This document shows, piece by piece, positions 1 through 7,578 of a DNA stretch of 32,933 bases. The stretch covers positions 1 through 32,933 of the forward strand of contig CAMYVT010000019.1 of the NCBI GenBank assembly GCA_947302515.1, read 5' to 3'. A model generated the notes under the pieces. It saw only the letters and a program-made list of their open reading frames with translations, was not told where the DNA came from and ran no database searches. Position numbers and translations under genes: made by a program. The first letter of the stretch is position 1, and each line of letters starts with the position of its first letter. This DNA comes from an uncultured Caryophanales bacterium (lineage in GTDB: Bacteria; Bacillota_I; Bacilli_A; RF39; UBA660).

Positions 1-32
1 CCACCAGCAACCACTATTTTCTTATAATTCAT
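1..32 (-). CDS. N-terminus of an unidentified protein (partial)
   Basis: Only the first 11 codons lie in the window. Read on the minus strand they begin at ATG (30-32) and give MNYKKIVVAGG. A good ribosome binding site, TAAGGAGA (38-45 reversed), lies 5 bases upstream, and a TATAAT -10 box is at 64-69 on the minus strand. The short beta strand followed by Gly-Gly resembles the start of a Rossmann NAD(P)-binding domain, but eleven residues cannot identify a family. Confidence 0.6.
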   Translation of the reverse strand, partial: MNYKKIVVAG

Positions 33-101
33 ATGATTCTCCTTACTTTTATTAATATATACTATTATAACATTTTATTAAAAAAAAAGAATCTTTTAAA
101 A

Positions 102-117
102 AGAATCTTTTTATTCT
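102..117 (-). terminator. possible terminator of tRNA-His
   Basis: On the minus strand AGAAT (117-113) and ATTCT (106-102) form a 5-bp hairpin followed by a T run. It lies directly after the tRNA-His 3' end. The stem is short and the region is a low-complexity repeat of A and T runs, so this is tentative. Confidence 0.35.
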
Positions 118-121
118 AAAC

Positions 122-198
122 TGGGGCGTCATGTGAGAATCGAACTCACGCATACTGGTGCCACAAACCAGCGTGTTAACCACTTCACCAATGGCGCC
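122..198 (-). tRNA. tRNA-His (GTG anticodon)
   Basis: Minus-strand cloverleaf with anticodon loop TTGTGGC (anticodon GTG, His). T arm GTGAG-TTCGATT-CTCAC. The 5' extra G at 198 pairs with the discriminator C at 125, the G-1:C73 pair that is the identity mark of tRNA-His. CCA is encoded (124-122). One acceptor pair (C4-A69) is mismatched. Confidence 0.95.
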
Positions 199-217
199 AT
201 TTCTAAATACATACAAT

Positions 218-246
218 ATTTTATCGCACAAAACTTTATTTGGCAA
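218..246 (-). promoter_or_regulatory. promoter of tRNA-His
   Basis: Minus strand: -35 TTGCCA (246-241), 17-bp spacer, -10 TAAAAT (223-218). The predicted start is a few bases before the tRNA 5' end. Confidence 0.6.
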
Positions 247-291
247 GTCCCAAAGTATTTTTTAATAAAAAAGGCTATCAACAAAAAGAGG

Positions 292-320
292 TTGACAATT
301 ATTGATAAATGAGTTATGAT
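292..320 (+). promoter_or_regulatory. promoter of the tandem leader RNA and exporter operon
   Basis: Consensus -35 TTGACA (292-297), 17-bp spacer, -10 TATGAT (315-320). The predicted transcript starts near 327, just before the first structured element, so both elements are in the 5' leader of the ABC operon starting at 614. Confidence 0.75.
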
Positions 321-327
321 GTTGGCA

Positions 328-425
328 AGTCGAGTGAGTATGCATAAGGAAACGAGCTGCATAGAGAGTTAATCTTACACGTAAATACGGAGTCACTACT
401 ATTGTTAGTAGTGACTTTTTATTTT
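328..425 (+). promoter_or_regulatory. structured leader element 1 (candidate riboswitch or cis-regulatory RNA)
   Basis: First of two homologous leader elements. P1 pairs AGTGA (333-337) with TCACT (393-397). P2 pairs TATGCA with TGCATA around a core TAAG-NNNN-CGAGC. P3 is AGA/TCT, followed by TACACGTAAA and ACGGAGTCACT. Element 2 repeats these blocks almost exactly but varies the P2 apical tetraloop (GAAA here, TTAT there) and changes one P3 pair from A-T to G-C, which supports the fold. The 3' strand of P1 is also the 5' strand of the terminator at 391-421, so the two structures exclude each other, as in an ON riboswitch. The whole element is also flanked by a 7-bp complement (328-334 with 426-432). 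I cannot match it to a known riboswitch class from memory. Confidence 0.7.
391..421 (+). terminator. terminator of leader element 1
   Basis: Perfect 11-bp stem, AGTCACTACTA (391-401) with TAGTAGTGACT (406-416), loop TTGT, then a T tract. Its left arm contains the 3' half of the P1 helix of element 1. Confidence 0.85.
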
Positions 426-446
426 CTCGACTAGTTTTCATAGATT

Positions 447-540
447 TAAGTGAGTATGCATAAGTTATCGAGCTGCATAGGGAGAAATCCTACACGTAAA
501 CACGGAGTCACTATAGTATTAGGTTTACCGTGTTTTTTGT
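447..540 (+). promoter_or_regulatory. structured leader element 2 (tandem homologue of element 1)
   Basis: Second copy. AGTGAGTATGCATAAG (449-464), CGAGCTGCATAG (469-480), TACACGTAAA (491-500) and ACGGAGTCACTA (502-513) match element 1. P1 is AGTGA (449-453) with TCACT (508-512), and P3 is GGA/TCC around a GAAA loop. It ends in its own terminator, about 70 bases upstream of the exporter start codon. Two complete element-plus-terminator units in series suggest two-step attenuation of the same operon. Confidence 0.7.
498..538 (+). terminator. terminator of leader element 2
   Basis: AAACACGG (498-505) pairs with CCGTGTTT (528-535) and is followed by TTT. The left arm lies inside the conserved 3' core of element 2 (CGTAAACACGG), so it competes with the aptamer-like fold by a different overlap than in element 1. 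Confidence 0.7.
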
Positions 541-613
541 TTGAATTTATATTATAATAGTTTTGATGATAAGAAGTCTATGAAAATGAAATATTTAGAA
601 AGGAGTGATTAGT

Positions 614-1594
614 ATGGCTGTCATTACTGTAAAAAACTTAACAAAGAGTTTTAAAGTAAAACAAAAAGAAAAAGGATTAAAAGGTAGTTTAAAAACTTTT
701 ATTAAACCAAAATATAATATCATCAAAGCTGTTAAAAACATATCTTTCTCAGTAGAGAAAGGTGAAATGATTGCCTTCATTGGACCAAATGGAGCAGGAA
801 AATCTACATCTATTAAAATGATGACGGGAATTTTATTTCCAGATGGTGGAAAAATTGACGTCTTAGGTTATGATCCAACAAAAGAGAGAAAGAAATTGGC
901 GTATGAAATTGGCTGTGTCTTTGGACAAAAAGAACAATTATGGATGCATCTAACACCATATGATAACTTTAAATTCTTCGGAGCCATCTATGATATTCCT
1001 TCTAGTATAGTTGAGAAAAAAATAGATGAATTAAAAGAATTGTTTGAGTTAGATGAATTTATTAATACACCAGTACGTAATTTAAGCTTAGGTCAAAGAA
1101 TTCGTTGTGAAATAGTTGCTTCTCTAATTCATGAACCAAAAGTATTATTCTTAGATGAACCTACTATTGGATTAGATCCAGTTGTAAAAGAAAAGATAAG
1201 GACTTTAATTAAACGAATGAATAAAGAATATAAAACTACTGTAGTATTAACATCACATGATGTATCTGATATAGAAAAATTATGTAAAAGAGTAATTATT
1301 GTTAATAAAGGTCAAATTGTCTTAGATGATACAATGGAGAACTTAAAGTACCATTATCTTAATAAAAAGATAATAGATGCTAAAATGAAAGAAAAAGTAA
1401 ACTTAGATAGTGTAGAAGGAATTAATATTCTAAAAGATAAAGACTATAATTTAAAACTAGAAGTAGATTTAAAAAAGAAAAGTATTAGTGATGCTATTAA
1501 ATTATTAAATCCTGATAATATGATAGATATTAATATATCAAATGTTCCTCTAGAACAAATAATTAGTGAAATATATAAAGATGGTGATAAATAA
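614..1594 (+). CDS. ABC-2 type exporter, ATP-binding subunit
   Basis: 326-residue ATPase that would power the two permeases encoded next. Walker A GPNGAGKST is at about residues 57-65, the signature is LSLGQR, Walker B is VLFLDEPTIGLDP and the H-loop is TSHD. A C-terminal extension of about 90 residues follows the ATPase core. With its two partners it matches the uncharacterised COG4586/COG4587/COG3694 exporter set, whose studied relatives export drugs or small toxic compounds. I chose ATG 614 because AAGGAG (600-605) is well spaced for it; the upstream GTG at 605 lies inside the binding site. Its stop overlaps the next start by one base (1594). Expression is probably controlled by the tandem leader RNA at 328-540. 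The substrate is unknown. Confidence 0.9.
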   Translation: MAVITVKNLTKSFKVKQKEKGLKGSLKTFIKPKYNIIKAVKNISFSVEKGEMIAFIGPNGAGKSTSIKMMTGILFPDGGKIDVLGYDPTKERKKLAYEIGCVFGQKEQLWMHLTPYDNFKFFGAIYDIPSSIVEKKIDELKELFELDEFINTPVRNLSLGQRIRCEIVASLIHEPKVLFLDEPTIGLDPVVKEKIRTLIKRMNKEYKTTVVLTSHDVSDIEKLCKRVIIVNKGQIVLDDTMENLKYHYLNKKIIDAKMKEKVNLDSVEGINILKDKDYNLKLEVDLKKKSISDAIKLLNPDNMIDINISNVPLEQIISEIYKDGDK

Positions 1595-2385
1595 TGAAGA
1601 AGTATTTATACATCTTTAAATCAGAATTAATGACTAATCTTCAATATACATTTGATATTATAATTGGATTTATTAGTTATATTATCATGATATTTATCTT
1701 TTTAAATCTATGGAAGTATATCTACAGTGATCCAAATGAAGTAATTAATGGATATACTATGAATCAAATGATTTGGTATGTTATTGTTACTGAAATATTA
1801 TGGATGAGTTTAGGTGGTAGAAAACTATGTAAAAAGATCTGTAATGATGTACGTAGTGGTAATATTTCATATAATATTACAAAACCATATAACTATGTAG
1901 AATTTAGTTTGTTTAGTCATTTAGGAATTACTACTTTAAAGTTCTTTCTAATTACAATAATAGGTATGTTATTAGGATTATTATTCTTAAATGAATTTCC
2001 TAATTTAACAATATTAAGTATCTTAGGAATATTACTATCTTGTTTATTTGCAACAATAATTAATATTTTAATAATTGTTACTATAGGTTTAATATCATTC
2101 TTTATAGAAGATGCTAATCCAATATATTGGTTATATAGTAAACTAATATTAGTAGTAGGAACAATATTTCCAATAGAATTCTTTCCTAATATCTTGCAAC
2201 CATTTATAAAGTATAGTCCTATCTATGTAGTTAGTTATGGACCTGCTAAATTATTTGTAGATTTTACAACAAGTAAATTTATAGAAATAATGATTATACA
2301 AGTAATCTATCTAGTAATATGCTTTATAATTGCTCATTTATTATATAGGAAAGGGGTGAAAAAATTAAATGTTAACGGAGGCTAA
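1594..2385 (+). CDS. ABC-2 exporter permease, first subunit
   Basis: 263 residues with about six hydrophobic segments, an ABC-2 membrane subunit of the COG4587 kind. The order ATPase, permease, DUF990-type permease and the length fit that family. It is translationally coupled to the ATPase (one-base overlap) and overlaps the following permease by 17 bases. It would form half of the membrane channel for the unknown exported compound. Confidence 0.8.
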   Translation: MKKYLYIFKSELMTNLQYTFDIIIGFISYIIMIFIFLNLWKYIYSDPNEVINGYTMNQMIWYVIVTEILWMSLGGRKLCKKICNDVRSGNISYNITKPYNYVEFSLFSHLGITTLKFFLITIIGMLLGLLFLNEFPNLTILSILGILLSCLFATIINILIIVTIGLISFFIEDANPIYWLYSKLILVVGTIFPIEFFPNILQPFIKYSPIYVVSYGPAKLFVDFTTSKFIEIMIIQVIYLVICFIIAHLLYRKGVKKLNVNGG

Positions 2386-3163
2386 AAATCAAATAAGAGT
2401 AACTTTCCAATCAATTAAATATGCTTTACAAAGAGAAATGTTAAATAAAGTAACATTTATCTCTAATATACTTTTCATGATACTTAATAATGCATGTTTT
2501 ATTGTTCAATGGATTATTCTTTACTCATTAAAAGATGAAGTTGGTGGATATACTTTTAAACAAGTATTATTGTTATGGGGTATGGCTGCATTAACTTATG
2601 GTATTTCAAGATTCTTCTTTAGGGATTCATTTGAATTATCAGATATTATTAATAGTGGTAAACTAGATAATTATTTAGTACAACCAAAAAATGTCCTAAT
2701 TCAATCTATTACAAGTAGTGTAGAAGTATCTGCTATAGGAGATATGATCTATGGATTTATTATGTTATTTCTATTTGGTCTTGATTTAAAAAGCTTTTTA
2801 TTATTTATCTTCTGTGGAATCTGTGGAGCTCTAGTAATAGTCAGTATTGCAGTTATTTTTTCATCTCTATCATTCTGGTTTGGTAGAACTGAAATGATTG
2901 CTAATACAGTAAATAGTTTAATGGTTAATTTTGCAACATATCCTGAAGGAATATTTAAAGGAATAATCAAAATACTATTCTATACAATACTTCCTTTAGG
3001 ATTAACTACATATATACCAATACAATTAATTAGTAATTTTAATCCAATATATTTAATATATATAGTTATAGGTACTATTATTTTTATAACAATATCATTC
3101 TTAATATTCTATAAAGGATTAAAGAGATATAGTAGTACTAATTTAATGAATGCAAGAATTTAG
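2369..3163 (+). CDS. ABC-2 exporter permease, DUF990 family
   Basis: 264 residues, about six membrane segments. The motif GKLDNYLVQPKNVL near residue 95-110, after a long cytoplasmic N-terminal helix, is typical of the DUF990 (ABC2_membrane_6, COG3694) permeases. A purine-rich site (about 2350-2358) precedes ATG 2369, inside the end of the previous gene. It pairs with the upstream permease to make a heterodimeric exporter. Confidence 0.85.
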   Translation: MLTEAKNQIRVTFQSIKYALQREMLNKVTFISNILFMILNNACFIVQWIILYSLKDEVGGYTFKQVLLLWGMAALTYGISRFFFRDSFELSDIINSGKLDNYLVQPKNVLIQSITSSVEVSAIGDMIYGFIMLFLFGLDLKSFLLFIFCGICGALVIVSIAVIFSSLSFWFGRTEMIANTVNSLMVNFATYPEGIFKGIIKILFYTILPLGLTTYIPIQLISNFNPIYLIYIVIGTIIFITISFLIFYKGLKRYSSTNLMNARI

Positions 3164-3171
3164 GTGATTTT

Positions 3172-3954
3172 ATGAAAATATTAAAAGATGATTTATTAAA
3201 AATAGATTCATTTCAAGAAGAAAAAGAAAAATTTTATGTAATATCATTAATCTCTACGGGAGATAATCCCCTTATTATTTCGGATTTAGATAATTATGTA
3301 ATAGCAAGAAGTGAAATTGGTTATCCTACATGGATTTGGACAAAAGATAATATATCTAAAGATATAATATTAGAATTAGAAAAAGAATTAGATAATTATT
3401 TTGTATCCGGAGAAAACAAATTTACTTGTAAAAAAGAATTATTTGAATTATTAAAGAAAAAGAATGATACTTACAAAGAATTAGAAATGGGATTTTTATC
3501 TTGTGATGAACCAGTTAAACCATCAAAAGGAAAAGGTATATTTGTAAGACCAAATTATAGTGATAAAGTCACTATTGCTGAATATCTAAGAGCTCATAAT
3601 AAAGAATTATTTAATAAAGAAACAACACAAAAAGATGCTTTAGAAGAAGTAGAGGGATGGCTAGAAGAAAATAATTTTTATGTTTTAAAAGATTCAAGTG
3701 GAGAAATTGTATCAATGGCAAGTTTTGGAATAGTAGGTAATCTTGCTAAAATATCTCATGTCTATACTACCCCAGAAGAAAGAGGAAAGGGTTATTGTCA
3801 ATATTTAATCTATTCCTTAGCAAAAAAATTAATAGATGATGGATATAAACCAATATTATATACAGATTATGATTATAAAGCGTCCAATGAAGCCTACAAA
3901 AAAGTGGGATTTCAAGATAATGGTACATTAATGAATTTTAGTATTGATAAATAA
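3172..3954 (+). CDS. GNAT family N-acetyltransferase
   Basis: 260 residues with two parts. The N-terminal ~120 residues have no motif I recognise. The C-terminal ~145 residues are a GNAT fold: the acetyl-CoA loop EERGKGYCQYL follows the strand ISHVYTT (about residues 190-210), and the last motif is NEAYKKVGF. It would transfer an acetyl group to an unknown amine. The binding site AGGTGA overlaps the stop codon of the exporter permease, so it is the last gene of that operon, and a terminator follows. Linkage to the exporter makes modification of the exported compound possible, but that is inference. Confidence 0.8.
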   Translation: MKILKDDLLKIDSFQEEKEKFYVISLISTGDNPLIISDLDNYVIARSEIGYPTWIWTKDNISKDIILELEKELDNYFVSGENKFTCKKELFELLKKKNDTYKELEMGFLSCDEPVKPSKGKGIFVRPNYSDKVTIAEYLRAHNKELFNKETTQKDALEEVEGWLEENNFYVLKDSSGEIVSMASFGIVGNLAKISHVYTTPEERGKGYCQYLIYSLAKKLIDDGYKPILYTDYDYKASNEAYKKVGFQDNGTLMNFSIDK

Positions 3955-3966
3955 ACGCATACTTAT

Positions 3967-3996
3967 TAAAAGATAGATTAAGTTCTATCTTTTATT
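3967..3996 (+). terminator. terminator of the exporter-GNAT operon
   Basis: 11-bp stem, TAAAAGATAGA (3967-3977) with TCTATCTTTTA (3984-3994), then a T-rich run. Confidence 0.75.
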
Positions 3997-4044
3997 ATTT
4001 TATAAAATATGTTATAATAACTTCTACCAAATGGGGGGATAGCT

Positions 4045-4707
4045 ATGACAAATAGCAATTATGAAATTCGGGTAATAAACCATAATCCTGAAGAAGTATA
4101 TAATGCTATAGAAGGATTAGAAGAAAGTGATTATTTAACACTATTTAAGAATTGTAAATCTTACTTAAGAGTAGGAAATAAAAGAATTAATATTCAGTTT
4201 GATACAGCTTTAATAAGCGAAGATAAAGACAGAATGGTTTTATTAATGAAAGATGGATTATTAGGTTCTGACTCTTTAGAATCTATATTAAATAAAAAGA
4301 ATATAAAGTATAATTCAGTTACTTTTATGGATAGTATACCAATGAATATAGATGATCAAAGAGAAATATGCTTTGCCAGAGAAGAATCTAATTTAAGAAG
4401 TGCTTTAAAAGATAGTAAAGAAAAAGGTATAAGTGTTTGTGGTTATTATCCTGATATGAGTGGTAGATTTGAATTAAGATATCCACTTGAAGATAATCAT
4501 TTAGTACCGTTTGAAAGACAAGCAATAAAAGGAGTTGTTTTATTAGAAGATAAAATGATTCTAATGATGAGTAATTCAAAAGATATGAATTTAAAGTATC
4601 ATGATGTTATAAAAGCTTTATATGAAGAAGATATTGTTCCTATGATAGTAATGGGAGAATATAATATAGAAGATGAAAAAGTAAAACAATATATAAAAGA
4701 ACAGTAA
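4045..4707 (+). CDS. hypothetical soluble protein
   Basis: 220 residues. No signal peptide, membrane segment or motif that I recognise. The composition is that of a mixed alpha/beta cytoplasmic protein. It has its own -10 box (TATAAT, 4013-4018) and a very G-rich binding site GGGGGGA (4033-4039) before ATG 4045. It is monocistronic: its stop codon sits in the loop of its terminator. Confidence 0.75.
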   Translation: MTNSNYEIRVINHNPEEVYNAIEGLEESDYLTLFKNCKSYLRVGNKRINIQFDTALISEDKDRMVLLMKDGLLGSDSLESILNKKNIKYNSVTFMDSIPMNIDDQREICFAREESNLRSALKDSKEKGISVCGYYPDMSGRFELRYPLEDNHLVPFERQAIKGVVLLEDKMILMMSNSKDMNLKYHDVIKALYEEDIVPMIVMGEYNIEDEKVKQYIKEQ

Positions 4708-4719
4708 TGTTCTTTTTTT
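4695..4719 (+). terminator. terminator with the stop codon in its loop
   Basis: AAAAGAACA (4695-4703), loop GTAA (containing the TAA stop of the gene), TGTTCTTTT (4708-4716), then Ts. Confidence 0.85.
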
Positions 4720-4723
4720 ATGC

Positions 4724-4729
4724 TATAAT
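4724..4729 (+). promoter_or_regulatory. extended -10 promoter
   Basis: TGCTATAAT (4721-4729) is an extended -10 box only 15 bases before ATG 4745. The leader must be very short; GGTGAT (4736-4741) is the only plausible ribosome binding site. Confidence 0.5.
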
Positions 4730-4744
4730 TATAATGGTGATATT

Positions 4745-5308
4745 ATGGAAAAAGATGAATATAAATTAACAATTAAAAAGATATGGGGACATTTTAAAGT
4801 GGTTAATACTCATAGATGGAAAGTGTTTTGTCTTTGTTGCAAAGTGGGAATTCCTCTACAAGGATTCATGCATGATATGTCTAAATACTTACCAGTAGAG
4901 TTCTTTGAAACGGCAAGATATTTTGATCAAGGTAAATATAGCCCTATTCGTAAATGTAAAGAAGAAAAAGGTTATAGTATGGCCTGGATTCATCATAAAA
5001 ATCATAATAAACATCACTATGAATATTGGTATGATTACAATGCCAATACTCCATCTCCTATAATGCCTTTTAAATACTTTTTAGAGTTATTATGCGATTC
5101 TTTTGCAGCAGGTCAAACATATCAAGGAAAAAATTGGAATAAAGAATATCAATTAAAATATTGGTCTAATGTAAAAACAAAAGCAATTATTCATCCTAAA
5201 ATGGAAAAATTATTAGATAAAGTATATACTGATGTAAGTATCGAAGGATTAGATAAAGTTTTAAAAAGAAAAAGATTAAAAAAACTAAATGATGATTATA
5301 CTTCTTAA
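4745..5308 (+). CDS. DUF5662 family protein (HD-like)
   Basis: 187 residues rich in His, Tyr and Trp. HDMSKY at about residues 43-48 and the cluster HHKNHNKHHYEYW at about residues 82-94 look like metal-binding positions of an HD-type fold. The pattern matches the DUF5662 family, which has no established reaction. The gene has its own promoter (TATAAT 4724-4729) and terminator (5314-5350) and is separate from clpB downstream. Confidence 0.7.
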   Translation: MEKDEYKLTIKKIWGHFKVVNTHRWKVFCLCCKVGIPLQGFMHDMSKYLPVEFFETARYFDQGKYSPIRKCKEEKGYSMAWIHHKNHNKHHYEYWYDYNANTPSPIMPFKYFLELLCDSFAAGQTYQGKNWNKEYQLKYWSNVKTKAIIHPKMEKLLDKVYTDVSIEGLDKVLKRKRLKKLNDDYTS

Positions 5309-5313
5309 GATAT

Positions 5314-5350
5314 AAAATAAAGTAACAGAGTAATCTGTTATTTATTTTCA
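5314..5350 (+). terminator. intrinsic terminator
   Basis: Long stem 5314-5329 with 5334-5348, with one bulged G (5322) and loop GTAA. It separates the DUF5662 gene from the clpB promoter. Confidence 0.75.
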
Positions 5351-5356
5351 AAACAA

Positions 5357-5383
5357 TTAGCACTCTATATTGACAAGTGCTAA
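5357..5383 (+). promoter_or_regulatory. CIRCE element (HrcA operator)
   Basis: TTAGCACTC (5357-5365), 9-base spacer, AAGTGCTAA (5375-5383). This matches the CIRCE consensus TTAGCACTC-N9-GAGTGCTAA except for one base in the right arm. HrcA binds CIRCE and represses heat-shock genes. It overlaps the clpB -35 box, the expected place for repression. Confidence 0.92.
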
Positions 5384-5397
5384 AAATGTAGTATAAT
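5370..5397 (+). promoter_or_regulatory. promoter of clpB
   Basis: -35 TTGACA (5370-5375), 16-bp spacer, -10 TATAAT (5392-5397). The -35 box lies inside the CIRCE operator. Confidence 0.85.
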
Positions 5398-5419
5398 ATA
5401 CTAATGAGAGGTGATAGAT

Positions 5420-7528
5420 ATGTATAATTATCCAGAAGAACAACAAGAAGAAAATGTCTTAGAAAAATATGGTAGAGACATAGTCGCAGACGCTAAAGCA
5501 GGAAAAATAGATCCTGTTATTGGTAGGGATGAAGAAATACGTAGTATTACAAGAGTATTATCAAGAAAAACTAAAAATAATCCTGTTCTTATTGGAGAAC
5601 CGGGAGTTGGTAAAACTGCAATAGTAGAAGGTTTAGCTTTAAGAATTCTAAAAGGTGATGTTCCTAGCTCTTTAAAAAATAAAAAGATTTGGGAACTAGA
5701 TATGGCATCTTTAGTAGCAGGAGCTAAATATCGTGGAGAATTTGAAGAAAGAATTAAAAATGTCCTAAATGAAGTAAAGAAAAGTGAAGGAGATATTATC
5801 ATGTTTATTGATGAAATACACATGATAGTAGGAACTGGATCAGCAGAAGGTTCTATGGATGCCTCTAATATTTTAAAACCAATGCTTGCTAGAGGAGAAA
5901 TTCATGTAATAGGAGCAACTACTCTAAATGAATATAGAAAATATATTGAAAAAGATGGAGCATTAGAAAGACGTTTCCAAAAGATTAAAGTAGAAGAGCC
6001 TAATGTTGAAGATACTATTACAATACTTAGGGGATTAAAGGAAAGATTTGAAATACATCATGGAGTAACTATTCAAGATAAAGCATTGATATCTGCAGCA
6101 ACTCTATCAAATAGATATATAACAGATAGATATTTACCGGATAAAGCAATAGACTTAGTAGATGAAGCTTGTGCTACGATAAGAGTACAAATGGATTCTG
6201 TTCCATTTGAATTAGATAGCTTAACTCATAGAATAATGAGATTAGAAATAGAACGTCAAGCTATTAAGAAAGAAAAAGATGAGTTATCTGTTAAAAGAAA
6301 AGAAGATATTGATAGAGAACTAGAAAGTATGAAAGAAAAAGAAAAAGAATTAACAGAAGCTTGGAATAAAGAAAAAGATATTAATAATCAAATAAGTAAA
6401 AAGAAAAAAGAATTAGAAAAACTAAGATTTGAATTAGAACAAGCAGAAAATAAATATGATTTAGAGAGAGCAGCAATACTTCGTCATGGAGAAATACCAA
6501 AAGCAGAAAAAGAATTAGAAGAATTAAATAAAGTAGAAAAAAATAAATTATTAAGTGATACTGTAACAGATGAAGATATTTGTAATATTATTGCTAAATG
6601 GACTAATATTCCAGTAACTAAGTTAATGGAATCTGAAAAAGAAAAATTACTTCAATTAGAAGAAGAAATGAAGAAAAGAGTAATGGGTCAAGATGAAGTC
6701 TTAAAAATAGTAAGTGATGCTATATTAAAATCAAGAAGTGGTATTAAAGATCCAAATAGACCAATAGCTAGTTTTATGTTTTTAGGTCCAACAGGAGTAG
6801 GTAAAACTGAAGTAGCAAGAACTTTAGCCTATGAATTATTTGATGATGAAAGACATATGGTAAGAATAGATATGTCAGAGTATATGGAAAAATTCTCTGT
6901 ATCAAGATTAATTGGATCTCCTCCAGGATATGTAGGTTATGAAGAAGGGGGACAATTAACAGAAGCAGTAAGACGTAATCCATATAGTATTGTATTATTT
7001 GATGAAATTGAGAAAGCTCATCCAGAAGTATTAAATCTATTATTACAAATTCTAGATGATGGTAGAGTAACAGACTCTAATGGACGTACAGTAGACTTTA
7101 AAAATACTATTATAATTATGACTTCTAACTTAGGAAGTGAATTTGTCTTAGATAATCAAAAAGATAAAGTAATGCAAGAAGTAAAAGCTAACTTTAGACC
7201 AGAATTTATAAATCGTATAGATGAAATAGTAGTATTTAATTCTTTATCTAAAGATGCAATTAATAAGATATTAGATAAGATTATTAATGAAATAGAATAT
7301 AGATTAAAAGATATAGATCTTCATATAGAATTAACAGATAAAGCAAGAGAAGAATTCATTGAAGAAGGTTATGATATTAACTTTGGAGCGAGACCACTAA
7401 AAAGATTAGTAGGTAGAACTCTAGAAGTAGATTTATCAAGATTATTAATTGATGGTACTCTAAAAGAACATGATACTGTAGTAGTAAACTACGTAAATGA
7501 TAAATTTGTAATAAAGAAGAGAATCTAA
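5420..7528 (+). CDS. clpB: ClpB-type disaggregase lacking the N-terminal domain
   Basis: 702-residue AAA+ unfoldase. Walker A1 GEPGVGKT is at about residues 59-66 and Walker B1 IIMFIDEIH at about 126-134. A long coiled-coil middle domain spans about 263-372, Walker A2 GPTGVGKT 456-463, and Walker B2 [11 protein letters not shown] is near 523-533. The long middle domain and the lack of a ClpP-binding tripeptide mark it as ClpB rather than ClpC. It threads aggregated proteins through its ring and usually works with DnaK. Full-length ClpB is about 860 residues; here the ~140-residue Clp_N repeats are absent and the protein starts directly before the first AAA module. ATG 5420 follows AGAGGTG; the GTG at 5411 lies inside that site. 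CIRCE implies control by HrcA and heat. Confidence 0.93.
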   Translation: MYNYPEEQQEENVLEKYGRDIVADAKAGKIDPVIGRDEEIRSITRVLSRKTKNNPVLIGEPGVGKTAIVEGLALRILKGDVPSSLKNKKIWELDMASLVAGAKYRGEFEERIKNVLNEVKKSEGDIIMFIDEIHMIVGTGSAEGSMDASNILKPMLARGEIHVIGATTLNEYRKYIEKDGALERRFQKIKVEEPNVEDTITILRGLKERFEIHHGVTIQDKALISAATLSNRYITDRYLPDKAIDLVDEACATIRVQMDSVPFELDSLTHRIMRLEIERQAIKKEKDELSVKRKEDIDRELESMKEKEKELTEAWNKEKDINNQISKKKKELEKLRFELEQAENKYDLERAAILRHGEIPKAEKELEELNKVEKNKLLSDTVTDEDICNIIAKWTNIPVTKLMESEKEKLLQLEEEMKKRVMGQDEVLKIVSDAILKSRSGIKDPNRPIASFMFLGPTGVGKTEVARTLAYELFDDERHMVRIDMSEYMEKFSVSRLIGSPPGYVGYEEGGQLTEAVRRNPYSIVLFDEIEKAHPEVLNLLLQILDDGRVTDSNGRTVDFKNTIIIMTSNLGSEFVLDNQKDKVMQEVKANFRPEFINRIDEIVVFNSLSKDAINKILDKIINEIEYRLKDIDLHIELTDKAREEFIEEGYDINFGARPLKRLVGRTLEVDLSRLLIDGTLKEHDTVVVNYVNDKFVIKKRI

Positions 7529-7546
7529 TAAAGGTTTTCTTCTTTT
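7513..7546 (+). terminator. probable terminator of clpB
   Basis: AAAGAAGAGAA (7513-7523) pairs with TTTTCTTCTTT (7535-7545) with one G-T pair. The clpB stop codon (7526-7528) lies in the loop. The T tail is short. Confidence 0.55.
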
Positions 7547-7578
7547 ATTATGATATAATAAGAAAGAGGAGTGAAATA

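Noticed and set aside
328..540. Tandem leader elements as T-box or TPP, SAM, purine, lysine, glycine or c-di-GMP riboswitches
   Set aside because: None of the conserved cores I know for these classes (for example the T-box AGGGTGGNACCGCG or TPP CTGAGA) is present.
5428..5823. Long antisense frame in clpB and similar antisense frames elsewhere
   Set aside because: They lie opposite strongly supported genes and lack binding sites; they reflect the base bias of the coding strand.
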